Below are positions 1 through 4,791 of a stretch of DNA of 6,161 nucleotides, one piece after another. Within the stretch, counting starts at the first letter, position 1. Every line of letters starts with the position of its first letter. The stretch lies in the NCBI GenBank assembly GCA_026552835.1, contig JAPMTY010000074.1, forward strand, positions 1 to 6,161, in the 5' to 3' direction. Under the pieces are notes generated by a model. That model was not told where the DNA came from. It worked only from the letters and a program-made list of their open reading frames with translations, and did not search any database. This DNA comes from Candidatus Methanoperedens sp. (GTDB lineage: Archaea; Halobacteriota; Methanosarcinia; Methanosarcinales; Methanoperedenaceae). The translations under genes were made by a program, and so were the position numbers.

Positions 1-80
1 GAAATTATTAGTGAAGATAATATCAAAGACCAGAAAACTGCCCCTATAAAATCACCCATAATGTTACTGATGTTCGTCAT
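1..80 (-). CDS. 5' fragment of a small membrane protein, runs off left edge
   Basis: Reading leftward from an ATG at 80-78, the frame stays open to base 1 and encodes about 26 residues, MTNISNIMGDFIGAVFWSLI followed by LSSLII. The hydrophobic stretch from about residue 10 onward looks like a first membrane helix. It lies 10 bases after the stop of the 22-residue ORF at 91-159 and shares the direction of the operon, so it is probably a further operon gene. There is no strong ribosome site before the ATG; an in-frame TTG at 104-102 is a possible earlier start. Alternatively this is the frame-shifted continuation of the 91-159 ORF, which would give a coiled-coil-plus-helix protein. The family is not recognised; too little is present. 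Confidence 0.4.
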   Translation of the reverse strand, partial: MTNISNIMGDFIGAVFWSLILSSLII

Positions 81-90
81 TCTGCCACTC

Positions 91-159
91 TTAGACCTTT
101 TCAAGTATTGTATTTATTTTATCGACTTTGTTCACTATAATTTGCATTCTCTGCATCAT
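91..159 (-). CDS. 22-residue coiled-coil micro-ORF overlapping the 80-residue gene
   Basis: The ORF starts with a double ATG whose first codon overlaps the stop of the gene at 156-398 (ATGA), a typical coupled arrangement. It encodes MMQRMQIIVNKVDKINTILE plus KV and then TAA. Hydrophobic residues at 8, 12, 15, 19 and 22 follow a 4-3-4-3 heptad, so the peptide would form an amphipathic or coiled-coil helix. A weak GGAA lies only 4 bases upstream of the start. It may be a genuine micro-protein, or the N-terminal part of the membrane protein at 1-80 separated by a frameshift: the two frames differ and the gap is 10 bases. Being this short, it could also be chance, although the overlap and the heptad pattern argue against that. 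Confidence 0.3.
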   Translation of the reverse strand: MMQRMQIIVNKVDKINTILEKV

Positions 160-398
160 GATTTCCATTTTTTGTTTAGTTCTTCGTTGCTGACTGCCTG
201 CCTTTTCGCCAAAGTGTCTATCAACCTGTTTGCAAACTTGCTGATTCCATCTATTATGAGGTAACCCACTGCGATTAGAAGACCGAAGTACAAAATTGGT
301 CCGATCTCGATTCCAAGCCTGCCAAAATGGCCAAAAAGCAAGATTGCTACAATGGCTATAATTGCAATTAATATCCCTGTTTTTTTAGTTAGTTTCAT
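156..398 (-). CDS. Small two-helix membrane protein, unknown function
   Basis: An 80-residue protein with a basic start (MKLTKKTG), a first hydrophobic helix at about 7-23 (ILIAIIAIVAILLF), a short loop (GHFGRLGIEIG), a second helix at about 33-51 and a charged, probably cytoplasmic tail (about 52-80, LAKRQAVSNEELNKK). Both ends are expected inside the cell. The start is well supported: a perfect AGGAGG lies at 412-407, 8 bases before the ATG. That ATG overlaps the stop of the upstream gene as ATGA, so translation is probably coupled to the propeptide-like protein at 395-1144. I do not recognise a family. Its size and place suggest an accessory subunit or membrane partner for the secreted product upstream, which is inference. 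Confidence 0.8.
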   Translation of the reverse strand: MKLTKKTGILIAIIAIVAILLFGHFGRLGIEIGPILYFGLLIAVGYLIIDGISKFANRLIDTLAKRQAVSNEELNKKWKS

Positions 399-1144
399 TT
401 CTCATTCCTCCTTGCGCTTAATCCATGCCACACAGCCAGAACTCCTAAAATCCCCAAAATGATTCCAAACCCGGGTGCCTCTGGGCTTGTCTGTGCAGTT
501 AGCGAAGAAGATGCGTATCGGGACTCTTCTGCTAAGGCTTCAACCGTAATCATCCTAACTGTATCAGGTAATCGTATCTCTCTTCTTTGCAAAGCGTTAT
601 CAAACCGACTCCTGTCTGCCTTAGCCACATACAACTCAACAGTGTTAGTAGATACATTGATGTCTGAATTTGCAGGTATGCCTAAAGCACTGACAGAAGA
701 TGACGCATCTGCTTGATCTCTTAGGAGGTTATCCAACGACACATTTGCGGTGCGCACCTCAACAATGTTAGCTAACTCTTCGTGCTGCTTCATGTATGGT
801 TTGATTGTCTCTTCACCATTGCGAGTAAACTGCACAACAATCTTGAATTTTGGATTATGCTCAACCCAAAGTCCAGCAAAGGTTCCTGTCTCATTCATGC
901 TCAGTTCCGCATCCAGTTTACCTGCAATATCTTGAAGTTGAAATCGGTGGAGAGCTTCCTCAGTACTAATATTATTATTTGAGGCATATATTTGTGCATC
1001 ATACAGCAGTGGATCCTTATTATCCAATGGCGATTTTCCACCACTATCCTGTCCTTGAGCGTTTACCACAACTACAAACGCCATGGCCACCAGCAGTATT
1101 GCCACAAGCGGCGCGCCTAATTGCATTCCTTTATTTTTTTTCAT
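395..1144 (-). CDS. Secreted orphan protein like an S1-protease propeptide, with PGF-CTERM tail
   Basis: A 249-residue exported protein. Residues 1-30 form a signal peptide with a basic start, a hydrophobic core at 11-27 and a likely cut near VNA-Q. Residues 45-133 carry a pattern I associate with the N-terminal propeptide region of alpha-lytic/streptogrisin-type S1 proteases: ISTEEALHRFQLQD, then FAGLWVEHNPKFKIVVQFTR, then a VEVRTA strand. A second, shorter alpha/beta unit at about 155-203 (INVSTNTVELYV, LPDTVRMITVEAL) matches the second propeptide half. No protease domain follows, and no catalytic triad is present. The C-terminus (220-249) is a sorting tail: SPEAPGFG, a hydrophobic helix, then ARRNEK, expected to be processed by an archaeosortase and to fix the protein to the envelope. 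The start is one base after the upstream stop (TAATATG), so it is coupled. A lone propeptide could act as an inhibitor, chaperone or binding module; family assignment is from pattern memory, not alignment. Confidence 0.75.
   Translation of the reverse strand: MKKNKGMQLGAPLVAILLVAMAFVVVVNAQGQDSGGKSPLDNKDPLLYDAQIYASNNNISTEEALHRFQLQDIAGKLDAELSMNETGTFAGLWVEHNPKFKIVVQFTRNGEETIKPYMKQHEELANIVEVRTANVSLDNLLRDQADASSSVSALGIPANSDINVSTNTVELYVAKADRSRFDNALQRREIRLPDTVRMITVEALAEESRYASSSLTAQTSPEAPGFGIILGILGVLAVWHGLSARRNEK
428..447 (-). repeat. Sorting-tail DNA repeat, copy A (partner at 3989-4008)
   Basis: These 20 bases match 3989-4008 with a single mismatch, and the similarity extends patchily through the next 55 bases or so, to the codons for SPEAPGF. 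Both copies encode the hydrophobic helix of a CTERM tail (VLAVW versus VLAMW). The shared codons, not just shared residues, suggest duplication or gene conversion of the sorting module. Confidence 0.6.
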
Positions 1145-1145
1145 A

Positions 1146-1772
1146 TTAAAAAACTAACCTTTTTTGATACCACACTTTCGACACGCTCATATGTCGCATC
1201 AGTTTTCCAAATCTTACAATTAACACTAATTCTTTACTTTGTGCATTTTCTTTTATTGGTAATATAATTTTATTCTCTTGTTGATTAAATTTGATACTTG
1301 ATAGAGACATATTATAAATTTTGCGGTTAAAATGATATACCACCAATTCTTTATTTTTGTCCGCTTCCATTGCCGATTTTAGTAATTGAAAGTTATCAAT
1401 ATCAAGTCCCAAAAATAACGTATCATCAGCAGAATCGGAACTAATTACTTTGGACTCATTAAAAATCTCTATTCCGTTTATAGTAAAGGAGCCATTAAAT
1501 GAATTCATTTGCGATACACTTTGAGCGATTTCTTCTTTATCATATTTTCCAGAAAACCAAATAAGAATATCTTGATTACCTTTTGGTTCAAAAAATGAGT
1601 ACTTTGGACCAAGCCCTCCTTCAGATATAAAGTGGTTAATTATTTCATTCATAGTCTCTTCATTTACTGGTGATTCAAACCTGACATCCACTACTGTAAA
1701 ATCAAAAAAAAATTGGCTGAAAATAGCTGTTAACAATAGTGCTATTGTCACAAAAAATAACAGCCTTTTCAT
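1146..1772 (-). CDS. Membrane-anchored protein resembling the SecD extracytoplasmic (P1) domain
   Basis: A 208-residue protein with one N-terminal hydrophobic helix (about 3-22), acting as signal anchor or signal peptide, and a soluble outside domain without cysteine. The body recalls the first extracytoplasmic region of SecD. A helix with VNEETMNEIINHF is followed by a GLGPKY turn, then GNQDILIWFSGKYDKEEIAQ (like SecD 'GdqfIiVEiaG.dpeeae') and SFNGSFTINGIEIFNES (like 'GkFEakIgnetVF'). Later come LDIDNFQLLKSAMEADKNKE and LVVYHFNRKIYNMSLSS (like 'lt.eaa..f..at..gk.l.iylDg.vi.apls'). SecD has five further helices that are absent here. The match is by eye and weak, so unknown function remains possible. 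The gene is far more A/T-rich than its neighbours: 25 G/C in the 120 bases at 1201-1320. It sits 28 bases after the 33-residue ORF and 1 base before the propeptide-like gene. No clear ribosome site precedes the ATG. Confidence 0.7.
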   Translation of the reverse strand: MKRLLFFVTIALLLTAIFSQFFFDFTVVDVRFESPVNEETMNEIINHFISEGGLGPKYSFFEPKGNQDILIWFSGKYDKEEIAQSVSQMNSFNGSFTINGIEIFNESKVISSDSADDTLFLGLDIDNFQLLKSAMEADKNKELVVYHFNRKIYNMSLSSIKFNQQENKIILPIKENAQSKELVLIVRFGKLMRHMSVSKVWYQKRLVF

Positions 1773-1800
1773 AATATCAAAATTTTTATATAGTTCTTAT

Positions 1801-1902
1801 TCACCTTTTCCCCCACATATTCCAGTCTGCTGCCTGTGCTCCAGAGCTAAGATTGAATAGCATAACAGCAGTAATCATAAAAATTGTTGTTTTTCTACTC
1901 AT
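1801..1902 (-). CDS. 33-residue exported micro-peptide or truncated gene remnant
   Basis: This short leftward ORF encodes MSRKTTIFMITAVMLFNLSS, then GAQAADWNMWGKR and a TGA stop. Residues 1-25 form a convincing signal peptide with basic start, hydrophobic core and an AQA-A cut site, leaving a mature stub of about 9 residues, ADWNMWGKR. The ADW-x-M-W/F start is typical of secreted PQQ-like beta-propeller (YWTD/NHL-like) proteins, which begin 'ADWPMF..D' right after the signal. Here the protein stops at once, and reading the other frames after the GGGGG run does not restore a propeller. It may therefore be the surviving 5' end of a deleted propeller gene, or a real secreted micro-peptide of the operon. 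An AGGAG lies 13 bases upstream, longer than usual. An in-frame start further upstream (1932) is blocked by one TAG codon. Confidence 0.45.
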   Translation of the reverse strand: MSRKTTIFMITAVMLFNLSSGAQAADWNMWGKR

Positions 1903-1908
1903 TTTATA

Positions 1909-1932
1909 CTATCGTCTCCTAAGTATTTTCAT
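1909..1932 (-). other. Seven-codon leader ORF with good ribosome site, in frame with the 33-residue ORF
   Basis: An ATG at 1932-1930 opens MKILRRR and ends in TAG at 1911-1909. It is preceded by GGAG at 1942-1939 with an ideal 6-base gap. It lies in the same frame as the ORF that starts at 1902, with only TAG-TAT-AAA between them, so reading through the amber codon would add a basic N-terminal extension to the signal peptide. It could be a coupling leader, an amber-interrupted gene start, or chance in a short A/T-rich gap. Confidence 0.25.
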
Positions 1933-1939
1933 AACTTAC

Positions 1940-1949
1940 TCCAATTGGA
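1940..1949. repeat. 10-bp perfect palindrome TCCAATTGGA between genes
   Basis: A perfect self-complementary 10-mer lies a few bases after the stop of the lipoprotein gene and overlaps the ribosome site of the seven-codon leader. It has no loop and no T-run, so it is not a convincing terminator; a protein-binding site or chance is equally possible. Confidence 0.3.
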
Positions 1950-1955
1950 ATCAGT

Positions 1956-2903
1956 TTACTGTGACACAGTAATATTAACGTTATTGCTCGTGCCGTTTTG
2001 ATTGACAACAAAGACAGGATATGTTTGAGTTCCGGGCTTAAATGAGATACCTATTGCAGGACACACCGTGACCGGGGTTGTTTCAGGCAGAGGAAATGCA
2101 CATGCACCCAACCCCTCTGGTATTACAAATTCAATGGTTTTGCCATCACGAGATATAAGATGATTAATGTAACCGACTATGAAGGTCGTATTGCTGTCCT
2201 CTGGTGCTATCCTGAAAGCAACGTTATTATCTTTTGCAGTAAAACCTGTGCCGGTTATGACTACTTTTGTTCCGATAGTCCCAGCATCAGGTTGAATTGC
2301 AGTGATTGATAGAGGTGTGATTGCAAGTAACGGTGGTGTTTGATTAACTGGAGAAACTAGTGTTGTAGAAGCCACGCCCGTGTCATTAGCTCGCACTTCC
2401 AGCAGGAAGCCATAGCTTAAGTTACCTTTTTCTTTCCACGCGGCACCTATTTTCAGAACGTAAAGGCCGGGCTCAAGTGATAGTTCTATATCCTGCTCAC
2501 TCTCAAGAGGAAGCATGAAACGCTTGCCCTCCTGGAACCGCCACAACTGCCAGGCGTTTTCCTCCCCCCCTTTCAGTTTATCCTCGCTTGTAACCCGAAT
2601 GACGCTAAGCTGCAACACTTTAGGAGTATCCTGAAGAGGTAGAAGGAGATGTGCTGTAAATGGAGATCCAACAGGCAGCGGCTCTTGTAGGGTCAGGATT
2701 CCTATCTTATCCTTACAAGGGCCTATCCATATATCTTTCAAGCAATAGCTGCCGAATCCTTGACTGTTATTGATTCCATAGTTACTCTTGACTATCGTAA
2801 GAGTAGCCATTGGCCCGTCCAATTGTATTTGTGATTGCAAACAGCCGCTTACTGCAATTAAAGCGACGATTCCTAAAATTAAAAGTTTGATCTTCATGTT
2901 CAT
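1956..2903 (-). CDS. Surface lipoprotein with C-terminal IPT/TIG domain
   Basis: A 315-residue predicted lipoprotein. A basic start and hydrophobic core (4-18) end in the lipobox AVSGC, with Cys21 as the lipid-bearing residue. Residues 25-172 are a beta-rich region with a probable Cys54-Cys63 pair and a strand pattern LEPGLYVLKIGAAW...SYGFLLEV typical of an immunoglobulin-like sandwich; no family is recognised. After a Pro/Thr linker (183-197) comes an IPT/TIG immunoglobulin-like domain at about 198-313: ITAIQPDAGTIGTKVVITGT, GFTAKDNNVAF, and a final YPVFVVNQNGTSNNVNITV. Cys268 and Cys281 could form a disulfide. IPT/TIG domains bind proteins or sugars on cell surfaces. The start overlaps the cytochrome stop as ATGA, with GGAG 10 bases upstream, so the two are translationally coupled. 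That suggests it docks with or stabilises the cytochrome (inference). Confidence 0.85.
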   Translation of the reverse strand: MNMKIKLLILGIVALIAVSGCLQSQIQLDGPMATLTIVKSNYGINNSQGFGSYCLKDIWIGPCKDKIGILTLQEPLPVGSPFTAHLLLPLQDTPKVLQLSVIRVTSEDKLKGGEENAWQLWRFQEGKRFMLPLESEQDIELSLEPGLYVLKIGAAWKEKGNLSYGFLLEVRANDTGVASTTLVSPVNQTPPLLAITPLSITAIQPDAGTIGTKVVITGTGFTAKDNNVAFRIAPEDSNTTFIVGYINHLISRDGKTIEFVIPEGLGACAFPLPETTPVTVCPAIGISFKPGTQTYPVFVVNQNGTSNNVNITVSQ

Positions 2904-3955
2904 TTTTTTCTTCTCCGCATCGTTACAACCAGCAAACTGGTTACGGCTAGTATAACACCGAATCTAGGCACCTCAGGACTTGCCTGCGCCGCTGGGGTTA
3001 TTACTGGAGTTGCTGCATCACGGGGTGGTATTGCCGTCGGTGTGGCTGTTGATGTCGGCGATGTAGATATGCCAGGAGGTGCCCCTGTTGGATGATAGCA
3101 ATTACCACCTGCTATCCAAATATCACTACCGCTTTTACCGTTGTGGCACCTGAAGCAAAAACTGTTGTTGACCGTGATATCAGAGACTAACAACCCTGCT
3201 TGTCTTGTGTCCAGATTGCCATGGCAGGTACTGCACTTGCTGTCGTTACCATTGTAATCAACGCCGTGGCTAAACACCCATTTCGAAAACGGCGGATTGA
3301 TCGCGGTCGAAGTATTCGGATGGATAGGTGAGGTTGGCGTATAGTCAGTTATCCTTTCAACATATAGCCTTTTTATTCCATTTAACGAGATATCAGTCTG
3401 TGTTGAGTTAACTTCGAGTTTCTGGGGATTGGTTTTCAGGGACTGTATAATATAGGAATTTCCAGGCGGTGTGCTAATATCGGACCAATCGGGTTGTGCG
3501 GGACCGCCAAAGCACAAAGCTGCCCTCCCAGAAAACTCGGTTATATAGGTCGGATCTGAAAGGTTGCCAATAACCGATACCCTGAGTGTATGCCCCACGA
3601 ACTGATAAATATTCTTTGTCGGGTCATCAATGCGTGTCGGAATGGTGTTTAAATTTTCAAAGGCTGTGCTGTATGGGTCATTTAGACTGTTTATCAGGAT
3701 GAAGCGATCGCCTGCATCTCTGTCTCTCAGATTAAACAGTGCTGTGCCGTTAGTAATAGTTGCAGTCTCATAATACACCGAGCTATTATAATTATAATAT
3801 CCGAACAGTTGAGCTTTCGTGATGGACGTTGCTTTGATGATATCCCCTTTGCTGTCAAGGCTGGGCTCCAGAGTGAGCGTCAATGTTCCAGCAGCAGCAA
3901 GCCCTGTACCTAATATGAAGCATATTACAAATACTACAATGATGTTGTATTTCAT
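2900..3955 (-). CDS. Exported diheme c-type cytochrome with CTERM sorting tail
   Basis: A 351-residue protein with a signal peptide (1-22, cut near LAAAG). Residues 23-220 are a beta-rich domain with no motif I recognise. Two c-type heme sites follow: CSTCH at 241-245 and CFRCH at 267-271. His230 (FSHG), His212 and His288 (NCYHPTG) are candidate distal ligands. Cys148 and Cys286 are spare; Cys286-Tyr-His288 is not a heme motif. A Thr/Pro/Ser linker (295-325) leads to SPEVPRFG, a hydrophobic helix (333-345) and MRRRKK. This is a PGF-CTERM-like archaeosortase tail in which the usual Gly of PGF is Arg. The expected role is electron transfer at the outside face or in the S-layer, as known for ANME and Methanoperedens multiheme proteins; partner and direction are unknown. 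The start is well supported: GGAGG lies 10 bases before the ATG, within the TAAGGAGG that ends the upstream gene (gap 15 bases). Confidence 0.9.
   Translation of the reverse strand: MKYNIIVVFVICFILGTGLAAAGTLTLTLEPSLDSKGDIIKATSITKAQLFGYYNYNSSVYYETATITNGTALFNLRDRDAGDRFILINSLNDPYSTAFENLNTIPTRIDDPTKNIYQFVGHTLRVSVIGNLSDPTYITEFSGRAALCFGGPAQPDWSDISTPPGNSYIIQSLKTNPQKLEVNSTQTDISLNGIKRLYVERITDYTPTSPIHPNTSTAINPPFSKWVFSHGVDYNGNDSKCSTCHGNLDTRQAGLLVSDITVNNSFCFRCHNGKSGSDIWIAGGNCYHPTGAPPGISTSPTSTATPTAIPPRDAATPVITPAAQASPEVPRFGVILAVTSLLVVTMRRRKK
2971..2989 (-). repeat. Sorting-tail DNA repeat, cytochrome copy (partner at 4039-4057)
   Basis: The 19-mer CCTCAGGACTTGCCTGCGC occurs here and at 4039-4057 exactly, encoding AQASPE ahead of the CTERM helix. 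Similarity continues patchily into the linker codons at about 3000-3035 and 4068-4103. Confidence 0.7.
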
Positions 3956-3970
3956 TTTTTAATTTCCTCC

Positions 3971-4591
3971 TTACTTCTTTAATCTCCACCACATAGCCAG
4001 AACTCCTATACTCCCTAATACCACCTCAAACCCGGGCGCCTCAGGACTTGCCTGCGCTGCCTGAGTTCTTACCGGAGTCACTGCATCCTGTGGCGGCATC
4101 GCATCTTCTACACTGCGTAAGAAGTCCTTCAGTGATATTTTCTCGCCACTTATATCACGTACCTCCTCATTTTCAACGATATACTTGCCCTGCGCCCAAC
4201 CTGCAACGCTGAACTCACGTCCTGCCTTTTTCAGGAAAACCAGCACTTTTTCATTTTTTGTGAAAACCGGAGTATCTTCTACCCAGACGGTAAAACCCCA
4301 TTTGCTTCCTCCTTGAGTGATTATTGTCAGCGTTTCCTGCCCTTCGCCGCCTTTAATATAGTTTTCAACAGAGAGCGTTACATACGTATTAATTGGAGTC
4401 CTTCCCTGACTCCACCTGCTATCCACTTCTTTAATGTTTCCTATAACGATTACATCAGCCTCTTTCGTCAGGTCTTCCACGCTCATTTTTGCCATTAAAG
4501 CCAGAACTACAGGTGTGGCTGCAAAAAGTAAGAACAGTAAAAGCACAAACAACACATGCATAAATTGTTTTGGATTTTTTAGCCTTAACAT
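3971..4591 (-). CDS. Secreted PGF-CTERM surface protein, first gene of the operon
   Basis: A 206-residue exported protein. Residues 1-34 are a long signal peptide (hydrophobic core 12-33). The mature domain, about 36-160, begins MSVEDLTKEADVIVIGNIKE and continues DSRW, TPINTYVTLSVENYIKG, TLTIITQGG, VWVEDTPVFTKNEKVLVFL and GKYIVEN. This pattern recurs in exported archaeal and bacterial proteins ('adviv.G.v..v.s.w......i.T.v...v...lKG') as a small beta domain, sometimes beside metalloproteases; I cannot name its activity. No cysteine is present. A Pro/Ala/Thr linker (165-181) leads to the tail SPEAPGFE, a hydrophobic helix with VLGSIGVLAMWW, and RLKK. The GAGGAGGGTGA ribosome site sits just before the ATG and fixes the start over Met11. 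As first gene behind the divergent promoter region, it leads the surface operon. Confidence 0.85.
   Translation of the reverse strand: MLRLKNPKQFMHVLFVLLLFLLFAATPVVLALMAKMSVEDLTKEADVIVIGNIKEVDSRWSQGRTPINTYVTLSVENYIKGGEGQETLTIITQGGSKWGFTVWVEDTPVFTKNEKVLVFLKKAGREFSVAGWAQGKYIVENEEVRDISGEKISLKDFLRSVEDAMPPQDAVTPVRTQAAQASPEAPGFEVVLGSIGVLAMWWRLKK
3989..4057 (-). repeat. Sorting-tail DNA repeat, copy shared with both other CTERM genes
   Basis: This stretch holds the partners of the repeats at 428-447 (through 4008) and 2971-2989 (through 4039-4057). The first-gene tail thus resembles the propeptide-like protein over the helix codons and the cytochrome over the linker codons, a mosaic pattern expected if sorting tails are copied between genes. 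Confidence 0.6.
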
Positions 4592-4639
4592 TTCACCCTC
4601 CTCTTTTACCGAAAATCTCTTTAATTGGTATTATATCTA

Positions 4640-4687
4640 ACATCTATTTTCAAGATGTGATATATAATTTCTGTGATAATCATCTAT
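4640..4687. promoter_or_regulatory. Candidate operator: inverted and direct repeats in the divergent promoter region
   Basis: ACATCT (4640-4645) and AGATGT (4653-4658) form an inverted repeat with a 7-base spacer, located at the predicted start of leftward transcription. TGTGATA occurs twice, at 4656-4662 and 4672-4678, 16 bases apart and flanking the leftward TATA box. CATCTAT occurs at 4641-4647 and again at 4681-4687. Winged-helix dimers commonly bind such half-site pairs; the divergent regulator at 4778-5650 is the obvious candidate binder. This is inference from position and symmetry. Confidence 0.4.
4661..4668 (-). promoter_or_regulatory. Probable TATA box for the leftward surface operon
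   Basis: Read leftward, the sequence AATTATATATC gives an archaeal-type TATA element. Transcription would begin about 25 bases on, near 4638-4640, leaving a leader of roughly 45-50 bases before the ATG at 4591. A second A/T element at about 4629-4636 is possible. The position right beside inverted and direct repeats suggests regulation. Confidence 0.5.
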
Positions 4688-4696
4688 GTGCTGGAC

Positions 4697-4704
4697 TTAT
4701 AAAA
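4697..4704 (+). promoter_or_regulatory. TATA box for the rightward regulator gene
   Basis: TTATAAAA is a near-consensus archaeal TATA box. It predicts a transcript start near 4725-4728 and a leader of about 50 bases before the ATG at 4778. It lies just outside the repeat cluster, so a protein bound there could affect both directions. Confidence 0.6.
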
Positions 4705-4758
4705 GATTTTCTTAAACTACGAATGGATTCGAAGTTATAGCAATCTCTTTTAACAACT

Positions 4759-4791
4759 ATGCCAATTAAAAGCAAGAATGCCAGAAAATGA
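4759..4791 (+). other. Ten-codon upstream ORF overlapping the regulator start
   Basis: An ATG 19 bases before the regulator start opens MPIKSKNARK in another frame and stops with TGA at 4789-4791, 12 bases inside the regulator gene. No Shine-Dalgarno sequence precedes either start. If translated it could lower or couple regulator expression; chance occurrence is quite possible. Confidence 0.2.

Noticed and set aside
459..982. Rightward open frames opposite the propeptide-like gene
   Set aside because: They lack ribosome sites and recognisable domains, and lie wholly antisense to a gene with signal peptide, domain pattern and sorting tail.
1785..1792. TATATAAA before the SecD-like gene as an internal promoter
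   Set aside because: A start 25 bases downstream would fall about 10 bases inside the coding region, and no Met occurs there before residue 41, so it does not fit unless the gene start is wrong.
3080..3110. A third heme site in the cytochrome (NCYHPTG)
   Set aside because: The spacing is Cys-Tyr-His, not CxxCH; His288 may still be an axial ligand.
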